A stretch of DNA of 64,000 nucleotides from Tragulus kanchil. Lineage: Eukaryota > Chordata > Mammalia > Artiodactyla > Tragulidae. The stretch spans positions 158,239,501-158,303,500 of the forward strand of contig JAIOJX010000005.1 of NCBI GenBank assembly GCA_022376925.1, in the 5' to 3' direction. The notes beneath the pieces were generated by a model. That model searched no databases. It had not been told where the DNA came from and worked only from the letters and a program-made list of their open reading frames with translations. Positions 1-9,375 of the stretch are shown here, one piece after another (position 1 is the first letter of the stretch; each line of letters starts with the position of its first letter). The position numbers and the translations under genes are program-made.

Positions 1-623
1 CTTCTGTGGTTCTGCCATCAGCTAAGGCCTCGTCAGCATCGTCTGCCTCCAGCTGGCAGATGGGGAAAGAGCAGAGAGAAGGGATACCTGGTTCTGAACA
101 GCTCTGGCCTGGGTATGGTGAACATCACTTCCACTTGCATTTCGCTGGAGAGAACTAGTCGGTTGCCACAGTGGACGCTGGTAGGACTCGGAGAGGTAGT
201 CAGCTCCTGGCCGGGCAGCCACTTCTCAGTGGAACACACATCTTGTCCCCATCTCTACCATAGAATAAAAAACTCACGATTATTTAGTAACTAGTACTTC
301 TCTGCTGCCTGTATTTTGTCTCACTTGATCCTGAATACAGATCACCTTGTGTGGGATAGTGTCCTGAGGCTATAAAAGAGAAAAGGAAGGGCTCTTACTG
401 CAGCCTAGAACCCAAAGCAGTGCTCAGCCAAGGTAGGTGATGGAAACTGGGAAATGAAGTGATTCACTTATTTCCAAGCTCCCATAGCCCTTTTTATACA
501 CCAGGAAGGCCTTCAAGGCCCATGAACCACCAACCATTTATCTTGCCAGAGTCACTGCTATTGGGTATACAGTTCACAGACCAGCCCCTCCGCTTCCTCA
601 TCTTTTACACATCTCCCTGGTTA
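1..623. other. Unique non-coding stretch, no gene recognised
   Basis: No repeat family or coding frame is recognisable. The two overlapping reverse-strand open frames near 22-239 have no recognisable motif. A TATAAAAG box lies at 371-378 and a good splice-donor-like sequence (AAG followed by GTAGGT) at 430-438. Both are short motifs expected by chance at this scale, so they are not annotated as a promoter or exon. Confidence 0.6.
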
Positions 624-967
624 TGATCACCCATCTCTTCTGTCATTTTATGTGTTATAAATTGGATTCCTCATCTCTTTTATGTCCCCCTTTTGAAGAT
701 GTTATACAATTGGGTTTTCAATAAGAACTGGTTGACTGACTACTGACAAGGTGCATATCATAATGATTTTGTATTTATTTAAATACACTCATGAGATCCT
801 CTCCCAGTAGCCTTGCATTAAGTCATGAACATCTTTTACCTTTTCGTCTTTTTAATTGTTTGTTTCCATTAGTTGGCAGGTTTCAATAATTTAAATGTTT
901 TTAATCTTGTATTTCAGCACTTAGATGCTACAGCAGTGAGCGTTTTACAAACTAATAAATAAATACT

Positions 968-1099
968 ATGTTAGAAGAACAAGAGCCAGAGCAAGAAGGC
1001 GAGTGCCCGCCAGCCGTCTCTGAACCAGGGAGCCCGAGCTTACGGTTTCATGTTCATAGACACAACCTGAACCTGCTGCGCCTCCCATTTTTGAGTTAA
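968..1099 (+). other. Unproven 43-codon open frame
   Basis: An ATG at 968 opens a 43-residue frame ending in TAA at 1097-1099. The start is Glu/Gln/Pro-rich and the end is Arg/His/Leu-rich. A pyrimidine-rich tract ending in CAG at 917 resembles a splice acceptor. I recognise no family. The only change between this copy and its duplicate is a synonymous Glu codon (gag/gaa). The frame is short enough to arise by chance, and nothing shows that it is expressed. Confidence 0.12.
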
Positions 1100-1504
1100 G
1101 TCTTAAGAGATGTAGTAGAAGATACACAGATGATATAAGAAGCCTTTCCTTTTGACCTAATGTACTCCAGAGCAGTCCTCAAGAGAAGATCCCATTAACT
1201 TCAAGAATTGTTGCCTGCTTTTTTTAGCGAAACAAAGTATGTAACATTATAAATGAAATTCTATAGGATCTGCCTCTTGATAGCATTCTATCTAGTCAGG
1301 GAATCAGAGGACAGATTTTTGCTGTCCTCTGGAAAAGACTAGGGCATGAGATTCTCTGGTGTCTCCCTGTGAGTCTGCTCCTGGGTAGGGTGGTTTCTTT
1401 TTTTCTCAGTGTCCTTTCTGCTACAGTTGGAACTTTCAGGATAATTGCTCATTTTCTGTCATAGATGGTTCTGGTGTTTTTTGTTCTGGTTTGGTTTTGA
1501 TTAT

Positions 1505-1626
1505 TCCACATCTTGTTTGAGCCAAGTGGGACCTTTAGCTGTGGCATGCAGACTCTAGTTCTGTGACCAAGGATCGAACCCAGACCGGAGTGTGGAGCTT
1601 AACCACCGCACCACCAAGGAAAGCCC
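1505..1626 (-). repeat. CHR-type tRNA-Glu SINE fragment
   Basis: On the reverse strand this starts with a gggctttccttggtggtgc-type tRNA head and contains a B-box-like ggttcgatcc. It ends in a short body typical of the small CHR elements of cetruminants. It is diverged, consistent with an old insertion. Confidence 0.75.
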
Positions 1627-1654
1627 AGTAATTCTGTTTTGGTGTTGACTGATA

Positions 1655-1762
1655 TGGAGTTTTTTCCAGCTTATTGAGGTGTGTTTGGTATATAACGTTG
1701 TGTAAAGTTAGAGTGTACAGTACAGTGGTTTGGTGTATGTATATCTTGTGAAATGATCACCC
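1655..1762 (-). repeat. L1 3' end, cut by the duplication seam
   Basis: The cttattgaggtgtgtttggt segment followed by a tatataacgttgtg-like stretch is the reverse complement of an old mammalian L1 3' untranslated region. The match stops at the seam at about 1762 and resumes in full in the second copy. Confidence 0.7.
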
Positions 1763-2097
1763 ATCTCTTCTGTCATTTTATGTGTTATAAATTGGATTCC
1801 TCATCTCTTTTATGTCCCCCTTTTGAAGATGTTATACAATTGGGTTTTCAATAAGAACTGGTTGACTGACTACTGACAAGGTGCATATCATAATGATTTT
1901 GTATTTATTTAAATACACTCATGAGATCCTCTCCCAGTAGCCTTGCATTAAGTCATGAACATCTTTTACCTTTTCGTCTTTTTAATTGTTTGTTTCCATT
2001 AGTTGGCAGGTTTCAATAATTTAAATGTTTTTAATCTTGTATTTCAGCACTTAGATGCTACAGCAGTGAGCGTTTTACAAACTAATAAATAAATACT

Positions 2098-2229
2098 ATG
2101 TTAGAAGAACAAGAACCAGAGCAAGAAGGCGAGTGCCCGCCAGCCGTCTCTGAACCAGGGAGCCCGAGCTTACGGTTTCATGTTCATAGACACAACCTGA
2201 ACCTGCTGCGCCTCCCATTTTTGAGTTAA
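2098..2229 (+). other. Second copy of the 43-codon frame
   Basis: This is the counterpart of the frame at 968-1099 in copy 2 of duplication 1, offset 1130. The encoded peptide is the same and codon 6 is gaa instead of gag. It carries no independent evidence of function. Confidence 0.12.
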
Positions 2230-2634
2230 GTCTTAAGAGATGTAGTAGAAGATACACAGATGATATAAGAAGCCTTTCCTTTTGACCTAATGTACTCCAG
2301 AGCAGTCCTCAAGAGAAGATCCCATTAACTTCAAGAATTGTTGCCTGCTTTTTTTAGTGAAACAAAGTATGTAACATTATAAATGAAATTCTATAGGATC
2401 TGCCTCTTGATAGCATTCTATCTAGTCAGGGAATCAGAGGACAGATTTTTGCTGTCCTCTGGAAAAGACTAGGGCATGAGATTCTCTGGTGTCTCCCTGT
2501 GAGTCTGCTCCTGGGTAGGGTGGTTTCTTTTTTTCTCAGTGTCCTTTCTGCTACAGTTGGAACTTTCAGGATAATTGCTCATTTTCTGTCATAGATGGTT
2601 CTGGTGTTTTTTGTTCTGGTTTGGTTTTGATTAT

Positions 2635-2756
2635 TCCACATCTTGTTTGAGCCAAGTGGGACCTTTAGCTGTGGCATGCAGACTCTAGTTCTGTGACCAA
2701 GGATCGAACCCAGACCGGAGTGTGGAGCTTAACCACCGCACCACCAAGGAAAGCCC
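2635..2756 (-). repeat. CHR-type SINE fragment, duplicated copy
   Basis: Same element as at 1505-1626, carried by tandem duplication 1. It is not an independent insertion. Confidence 0.75.
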
Positions 2757-2784
2757 AGTAATTCTGTTTTGGTGTTGACTGATA

Positions 2785-3235
2785 TGGAGTTTTTTCCAGC
2801 TTATTGAGGTGTGTTTGGTATATAACGTTGTGTAAAGTTAGAGTGTACAGTACAGTGGTTTGGTGTATGTATATCTTGTGAAATGATCACCACAAGAAGA
2901 TTACCATCCGTCACCTGCCCTGGTTATAATTTTAGTTCTTGTAGTGAGAACTCTTTAAGACCTATTCTTTTAGTAACTTTGAAATATACAAGACAGTGGT
3001 GTCCACTACAGTCATCATGCTGTACATTCCATCTCCGTAGCTTATACCCGGAAATGTGTGCTCTTAACTACCTTCTCCCATTTCCTCCAGCTCTGGCAGC
3101 CATCAGTCTTCTCTGTTTCTAAGAGTTTGTTTTTGGGGATTTCACATGTGAGGTCAAACAATATTTGTCTATCTCGCTTAAGTTATTTCACTTAGCATAA
3201 TGCCCTCAAGGTTCATCCATGTTTTCACAAATGTA
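2785..3235 (-). repeat. L1 3' untranslated region, antisense
   Basis: A continuous match by eye to the 3' region of an L1M-type element on the reverse strand. It includes the segment ending in a cataatgccctcaaggttca-type block followed by atccatgtt. The 5' part of the element is missing. The family is certain at the L1 level; the subfamily is not resolved. Confidence 0.8.
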
Positions 3236-3404
3236 TTGGCTGATTTTATAAAATTACTTTTTATTCTTTTTTCACATGATCTGTTCCTGGACCTTTTAAC
3301 CTTATTTCATTTTTTAATCACTGATTCTCTTTCTCCGCTGTCTTCTAAATTGCTGAACCCTAAATCTGTGTCAATACAGTAAAACACTAACATTGGGAAT
3401 TTTT

Positions 3405-3744
3405 TTTTTTTTAAGATTTATTTATTTATTTATTTTGGGCGAGGGTCGGGTTGGGGAGGGAGGGGAGCAGGCGGGCCACTTCTATTGGTCTTTCATTTCT
3501 CTATGTTCATCCATCTTTGTTCTTTGGCTCCTGTGGTCCTCCCACTGCGGTGGCATCTGTCGTTGCAGAGCGCCGGCTCTGGGCACACGTGTTCCAGAGC
3601 TCCAGCTCGGTAATTGGACACATCGGTCCAGCTGCTCCGTGGCACGGCTGGGGCACGCCTGGGATCTTCCCAGGCCAGGGATCGAACCGGCGCCCCTTGC
3701 ACTGCAAGGTGGTGTCCTTACCCACTGGACCACCAGGGGAAGCC
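3405..3744 (-). repeat. Unnamed tRNA-derived SINE, long form, with TSD
   Basis: On the reverse strand it begins at a gggcttcccctggtgg-type head with A-box TGGTCCAGTGG and B-box GGTTCGATCCC. The body, about 250 bp, is GC-rich and ends in a (AAAT)n tail. An 18-base target-site duplication beginning ctaacattggg flanks it at 3387-3404 and 3745-3762 (the T-run end is ambiguous). The body is not that of Bov-tA, Bov-A2 or the CHR elements I know. Open frames of up to 124 codons read across it are spurious. Confidence 0.85.
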
Positions 3745-3762
3745 CTAACATTGGGAATTTTT

Positions 3763-4020
3763 AATTATAAATGTAAAATATGCTCATGGAAAGTTACTTT
3801 CAACTGTACAAAGAGATATAAATGAAAAGTAAATTTTTACTCTCCCATCTCTGTTTCATTCCTTAAAATTAGCTACTTTTGACTGTTTTTAGTTTCTATA
3901 ACTTCTAAATTATAAATAATATTTTTACATCTCTGTTTCTTAATTTATCAACTTCGCTGACTCCTTGGTATATAAAAAAGGAGGAACTTAGCTAGCTTAA
4001 CCACTCCTCATTTTTTGTTA
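3763..4020. repeat. AT-rich, possible old L1-related remnant
   Basis: The aaagttactttcaactgtac to tttttacatctctg stretch resembles a degenerate L1ME/L1MC-type 3' segment. It is too diverged to assign by eye. No coding signal is present. Confidence 0.3.
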
Positions 4021-4039
4021 TGTGTTTCTTTTTGGGTCT

Positions 4040-4362
4040 GTTGTTGTTGTTCAATCACTAAGTCATGTTACTCTTTGTGACTCCCATGGACTGCAGCACA
4101 CCAGGTTCCCCTGGCCTTCACTGTTGCTCAGATTCATGTCCATTGAGTCGGTGCTGCTATCTAACCAGCTTTTACTCTGCTGCTTCCCCTTTCACCTTTC
4201 AGGGTCTTTTCCAGTGAGTTGGCTCTTCACATCCAGTGGCCTGAGTATTGAAGCATCAGCTTCAGCATCATCCTTCTAATGAATACTCAGGGTTGATTTC
4301 CTTTAGGATGAACTGGTTTGATCTCCTTGCATTCCAAGGGACTCTCAAGAGTCTTCTGCAGC
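4040..4362 (-). repeat. BovB LINE (RTE clade) 3' fragment
   Basis: This is the reverse complement of the BovB 3' region, recognisable from the ggactgcagcacaccagg, gtccattgagtcggtg and ccaagggactctcaagagtc blocks. It is 5' truncated and diverged. BovB is a ruminant hallmark acquired by horizontal transfer (established knowledge). Confidence 0.85.
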
Positions 4363-4370
4363 ACCACTAC

Positions 4371-4650
4371 TGTTGTTGTTCAGTTGCTAAGTTGTGTCCA
4401 ACTCTTTGCGTCCTCATGAAATGCAGCACACCAGGCTTCCCTGTCCTTCGCTGTGTCCCTGGGTTTGCTCAAGTACATGTCCATTGAGTCAGTCCGTTGG
4501 TTGATGCCATCCAACCATCTCATTCTCTTTTGCCCCTCTTTGCCCTCAGTCCTTCCCAGCGTCAAGGGCTTTTCCAATGAGTCGTCCATCAGGTGGCTAA
4601 AGTATTGGAGCCTCAGCTTTAGCATCAGTCCTTCCAATGAATATGGGAAG
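4371..4650 (-). repeat. BovB LINE 3' fragment with decayed ORF tail
   Basis: A second BovB fragment lies directly beside the first and covers an overlapping part of the element, so it is a separate insertion or a tandem rearrangement. The reverse strand still encodes the C-terminal part of the BovB polyprotein, with RMRWLDGI, a DREAW motif and a KSWTQLS ending. It lacks all catalytic domains and is a dead fragment. Confidence 0.88.
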
Positions 4651-5207
4651 TGAGAACCCCACTACTATTACTCCTTTTGAAGATTAGACAAAATACTTAA
4701 ATACTTAATACCTCTGCTGTTTGACTGATCAATTGTGGATAGTATTTCTTGACTCCCTACTATTTGGTAAAGAAATTGCCACCACTACATTTCCCTGTGT
4801 ATCTCTCCACCTGTTAACTGTCCCACTTCATTGACATTGTGAAGATTTATGATTTTTTTCTGGTTTTTGACTTATTTAAATCTTCCATGTGGGCTATAAA
4901 ATGATTCTGAAAAGGGAAAAGAACTCATTATGATTATATTAACATTGTTCACTACAGACCTAGGAATTTGTTGGCTCTATAGTGAAAGAAATTCTGTTCT
5001 GTGTCACTGAGCTTGTGCTCCCTTTGGAAGAGTTGTACTGTGTTCAGGGCACAGATTCGATTTTATTACAAGTGCTCAGGTTTATTCCATAAGTGACAAC
5101 TAAGTAGCTTCATGATAGCCAGCTTTCTCTTTTCCTGGAGTTCCTAATTGCCTCTTTTTCCTGTTACAGAAACTTCTGAAGCATATTTTTGTTCAATGCT
5201 TAATTAT
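4651..5207. other. Unassigned non-coding DNA
   Basis: AT-rich sequence with no recognisable repeat, open frame or RNA gene. Confidence 0.5.
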
Positions 5208-5960
5208 TTTCCTTTTTAAAAATTGAAGTGTAGTTGATATACAATATTGCATAAATTATAGGTATATACTACAGTGACTCACAATTTTTAAAGGTAATAC
5301 TCCATTTGTAGTTATAAAATATTGGCTGTATTCCCAGTGTCGTACAATATATCCTTATAGCTTATCTTATTAGAGATGGTTTGTACCTCTTAGTCTCCTA
5401 CCCCTGTAATTAGTTGTCTGTATCCGTGAATCTGTTTGTTTGTCCTTTTATTAGTGTGTTGTACTTTTCAGATTTCACATGTAAGTGATATCATACAGTA
5501 TTTGTCTTTCTTTGTCTAACTTATTTCATTTAGCAAAATATCCTCCAAGTCAATCTGTGTTGTTGCAAATGGCAATATTTCATTTTTTATGACCAATGAA
5601 GTTGGTCCAATTTCTATTAGACCAATGACTGTTGTATAGATATGTGTGTGTGTGTGTGTGTGTCACACCCCTGCGTACATACATACAGACGTACACTCAC
5701 ATACATGACAGCTCCTTTATCCATTTGTCTGTTGATGAATACTTAGGTTGCTTCCATATCTTAACAGTTGTAAATAATGCTGCTATGAATATTGGGGCGC
5801 AAGTACCTTTTCTAATTACTGATTTTGTTTTTTTCAGCTCTGTACCAAGGAGTGAAATTGCTGGGTCATGTGGTAGTTCTGTTTTTAGTTTCTTGAGACT
5901 CCTCTGTAGTGTTTTCCACCACGTCTGTACCTATTTACATTCCCACCACTGGTTAATTTC
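5208..5960 (-). repeat. L1 3' region, antisense
   Basis: This is the reverse complement of a ruminant/mammalian L1 3' end. It runs from a gaagtgtagttgatatacaa start, through the gatttcacatgtaagtgat block, to a tttacattcccaccact end. Only the non-coding 3' part and the very end of ORF2 are represented. A (TG)n microsatellite interrupts it. Confidence 0.85.
5643..5663. repeat. (TG)n microsatellite
   Basis: About 10.5 TG units inside the L1 fragment, followed by a CATA-rich stretch. Confidence 0.95.
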
Positions 5961-6674
5961 TGAACAGACTGCTTCTAAGGCCTGCTCTACAGCTGTGATC
6001 CTGCAGTTTCTTTCTCTTTTTGTAGAATTTGGATAAAGGAGTAGTAAGACCCTTTAACCTTTAGTGGATACTGTCCTTTGTCCCAGTTACCTTTCTAGAT
6101 CTCTTCCCCTGGAAACCTGATAGAAGTGGAATGTCAGCTGTGTTACCAGGCAGCACTGCTGATGAGTAAAATCACCCCTGACTGGTGAATTGTCTCTGTC
6201 TTGGGAGAACTTTAAATATCTGGTTGGAAGTTATAGCTTTGGGTTTCCTGACTGTGTTGAGTTGTGATTAGACATGTCCTTTGTGAAAGTTCTGGGATGT
6301 GTGTTTATAAAGCTATTCCAAGAGAGATTAGTTTCAATTTAAAATCAGAGGTTTTTAGGCCAGAGAGCTTCCACACTTGCCCAGTAACAGTCTCATAAGC
6401 TTACCTGAACTGTCACCTGCTCACCAGTAGGCACGGCTTGTATACACCTGTGTGGAGGCTACAAGCCCCCCCCAAACCCCCGAGGAGAAATGCCTGCTGC
6501 CACCCTGGTGGCACGCTTGCATTTCCTGTTCTCTCTCCTAGGTGAATTGGAAGCCAAGTGTGACTTGATTGGGTCTTAGTTAAGAAGATCCCTCTTGAGC
6601 ATTGCACAGAGTAGGTAATTTTCTCAGAAAGGGCATGTGGAAAGCAAGTTTTCACGATACTTGCATGCCTGAGT
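5961..6674. other. Unassigned non-coding DNA
   Basis: No repeat family or coding exon recognised. A C-rich tract of about 17 bases lies near 6466-6482. Confidence 0.5.
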
Positions 6675-7085
6675 CATAGTTTGACTGGGTATAGAGTTCA
6701 GTTCCTTCAGAATTTTGAAAGCCTGGATTTATTGCCATCTAGCATCTAATGTTGCTGATGAGATAACTGATATAATCATGTTCTTAGTCTTTGTAGTAAT
6801 TTGTTTTTCCCCATAGACGCCTTTAGGATCTTCTCTTCATCTTTGGAGGTCTTAAATTTTACAATGGTATGGCTGGGTGTGGGTCGTTTTTCTTCCATCC
6901 CGCTCAGTTGCCTGCTCTATGGAAATCTGCCCAATTCCCCTCAGATTTATGAATAATATTTCATCCACTTACCATTTTCTAGAAATTCAACAAAATCTTG
7001 ATTTGCTAATAGCTTTCCTTTCAGTTTGCAGCACTATTATGAATGTATTCCTTTTGTATTTCTTTGATGTCCCCTCATTGGATTC
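6675..7085 (-). repeat. Possible old L1 3'-region fragment
   Basis: The order of blocks (a ctgggtatagagttc start, then gttgctgatgag, then ggatcttctcttcatctttg, then atggtatggctgggtgtggg) follows an L1M-type 3' region in antisense. Divergence is high, so the assignment is tentative. Confidence 0.4.
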
Positions 7086-7626
7086 CAGGAAGAGAACAAG
7101 GTAAATGTGGCTGTAATGTTGGCCATGTTGAACTTGAATTCCCAGAAGCTCTACCCCATGGGCCGCTGATACTCCCTAGACACGCCATTCCATTCCTTTC
7201 CTTCCTTGGGCCTGGCTGCAAACTTCTCTTGTCTTAGGCAGCCTTGGTTCCTGCCGGTATGAGCTTACTGCATACTGACTTCATTTGTGTTCATTTTTTA
7301 ACCATTTCTTCACTTTGTCATGCCCCCATTCAGTAGTAATTGTATCTGCCAAAGTGTTAGTGATCTTGGCAATCATCTGTCTAGGACTGTGCCCTAGACA
7401 AACATATTGACAAATATAAAAGATTAGATACAAAAAAAATCGGTATTACTGAAAATTTTCTCCTTCTGCTTCAGAATTCTGTGGTCCTAATCTGGAACTA
7501 CCTAGCATTTCTAGATTTTAGCCTAATTTTCTCATAAACTACCTACCTTTCAGATATACTACCCATATTTCCTTTTGAATAAGTTTTCTTCCTCAGCCTA
7601 ATGGTTCATTAAAAATGATGTTGTGG
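7086..7626. other. Unassigned non-coding DNA
   Basis: No repeat or gene recognised by eye. Confidence 0.5.
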
Positions 7627-7981
7627 GACTTCCCTGGCAGTTCAGTGGTAAAGAGTTTGCCAGTGCAGGAGACATGGGTTCACTCCCTGATCCCGGAAGA
7701 TCCCACATGCTGCGGAGCAACTAAACCTGTGAGCCACATCTATGGAGCCTGTGCTCTAGAGCCTCGGAGCCACAACTCTTGAGCCCATATGCTGCAACTA
7801 CTGAAGCCCGTGTGCCTTAGAGTCCAAGCTCCACAACAAGAGAAGTCACCGCAACAAGAAGCCTGCTCACCTCAACTAGAGAGTAGCCTACACTCCCTGC
7901 AACTAGAGAAGAGCCTGTGGCAGCGGTGAAAACCCAGAATAGCACCCCCAAAAAATAAAGTAAATAAATAAATAAAATTTT
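7627..7981 (+). repeat. CHR-2-type SINE, near full length
   Basis: It has a tRNA-Glu head (gggacttccctggcagttca), a degenerate B-box and the characteristic run of gagccacaactac/gaagcccgtgtgcc modules. The tail is (AAAT)n. This family predates ruminants and is shared with whales and hippos (established knowledge). Confidence 0.88.
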
Positions 7982-8008
7982 AAAAATAAGAAGTTGTGAA
8001 GAGTTTTA

Positions 8009-8122
8009 GGGAATTCTCTGGTGATTCACTGGTTAGGACTCTGCACTCTCACTGCAGAGGACCTGAGTTCAGTCTCTAGTCAGGGAACCAAGATCCTGTA
8101 TGCTGCAGCCAAAAATAAAAGA
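8009..8122 (+). repeat. CHR-1-type short SINE
   Basis: The head gggaattctctggtgattca and the agtcagggaaccaagatcct block, followed by gcagccaaaaataaaa, match the short CHR element. It lies 27 bases after the CHR-2 element in the same orientation. Confidence 0.85.
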
Positions 8123-9375
8123 GTTTTTAATAACTTAAGAAAATACTCATTCAAGAGTTTTAAAACAGGACTCCAAATTGTAGAAGTATGATTACAAGTA
8201 GGAAAAAAGACTACAGAAGGCGAAATCCAGGTGATATGCCAAAACATTAATAACAGTTGACTTTGTTTATTAGGAGTAGGGAGATTATTTTGGGGTTCAT
8301 ACATTTTTGGTCAACTTATATGTACTTCTCTTAAAATCAAGAAGAAAACTTTGTTTTAAAAATATCTTTTCCAGCTGCAGCCATAAACATTTTGTAGAGA
8401 TTTGTCCTTGCCCTTATTTGAGAAGCACAACCTGGCAGAATGGCATGGTTTATTCACCGTCAGCAATAAATTAAAGCAATTAAATAAGTGCTGTACCGAG
8501 CAGTATCCTACCAGCCTTTTAGAACCTTGGAGCCACTTACCCTGAGCACAAGTGTTTCCCTGAAAGGACACCTGAGCCCCACTTTGCCTGCACTTCTCTC
8601 CTTGGGCCTCTTGGAGCCCAGCTCTCCAAGAGTACTTCTTTCTGCCTTTCGTGTATCCCCAGGATTTTATAAGGCCATTTCCACTTGAGTTCCCCCTCAG
8701 AGGGGCTGGGCCTACTCAGAGCACCACCTGGGGTCAGGCAGCTTCTGTGGCATCCTGACTTCAGAGGAAGGCTTCTTCCCCGGGCCTTCCGTGGGAAGCA
8801 GCTGGGCTGTGTCGCCTGCAGAGGCCTCTGTGGGGGTAGCTGGTCTGCTCCCTGTGCGTCAGCCTGGCCGTGGTCCTGTCTGACAGGCGGTGTGTCCCGT
8901 TGCTGAATGTACTGTCACTGCGTGCGGCGGAGGGGCAGCGTTCTGTTCTGGGGTCTGTTTCTGTAACTGGGGCCATCCATTCCCCAGGAGCCTTAGGACG
9001 AGGAGTCATGTTTCTTCCTCTAAGTGCTGCCGTGGTTCAGGACAACGGGATAAATTAAAGGTAGAGAGTTACAACCTCCGTAAACTCTGCCAGGGTGTAG
9101 CAAGATTGAAAAACGGGACATTTAAACCTACACTATTTATTAACCTTGCCTGCATCCTCTTTGCCATTCTTAGTGATAAAGCTGAAAAAACTTCCTTGCC
9201 GCCAGCTTTGTTTCTTAGGCTGACACTTAACAAAGTGAAAATTTCAGGTTGGTTCCAGGAGGGCACTACTAGCCATGTGACCTGGGGGAGGGGGCTGTGT
9301 GTCATGGGCTTGGGGGTCACTAATGTGATGCATTAGAAAGAGAATGAGTTTCAGTGGAGGAAATATCTTCACCGC
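8123..9375. other. Unassigned; GC-rich in the middle
   Basis: No repeat family recognised. 8700-9010 is GC-richer than its surroundings with scattered CpGs. The overlapping frames there (up to 148 codons) show no family motif or domain, and several frames are open at once, as expected of GC-rich non-coding DNA. Confidence 0.5.

Larger units (their letters stand above)
624..2892 (+). repeat. Tandem duplication 1 (period 1130)
   Basis: Copy 1 is about 624-1762 and copy 2 about 1754-2892, in direct orientation. The sequence before copy 1 and that after copy 2 share atgatcacc, so the seam shows 9 bases of microhomology. I saw only two differences, both transitions (g/a in the short frame near 985, c/t near 1228). 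The duplicated block contains a CHR SINE fragment and the start of an L1 end. Probably an assembly duplication; see findings. Confidence 0.95.

Noticed and set aside
624..2892. LTR pair of an endogenous retrovirus (two direct copies about 1.1 kb long)
   Set aside because: The copies abut with no internal region, do not begin with TG or end with CA, and contain a CHR SINE and an L1 end at the same place.
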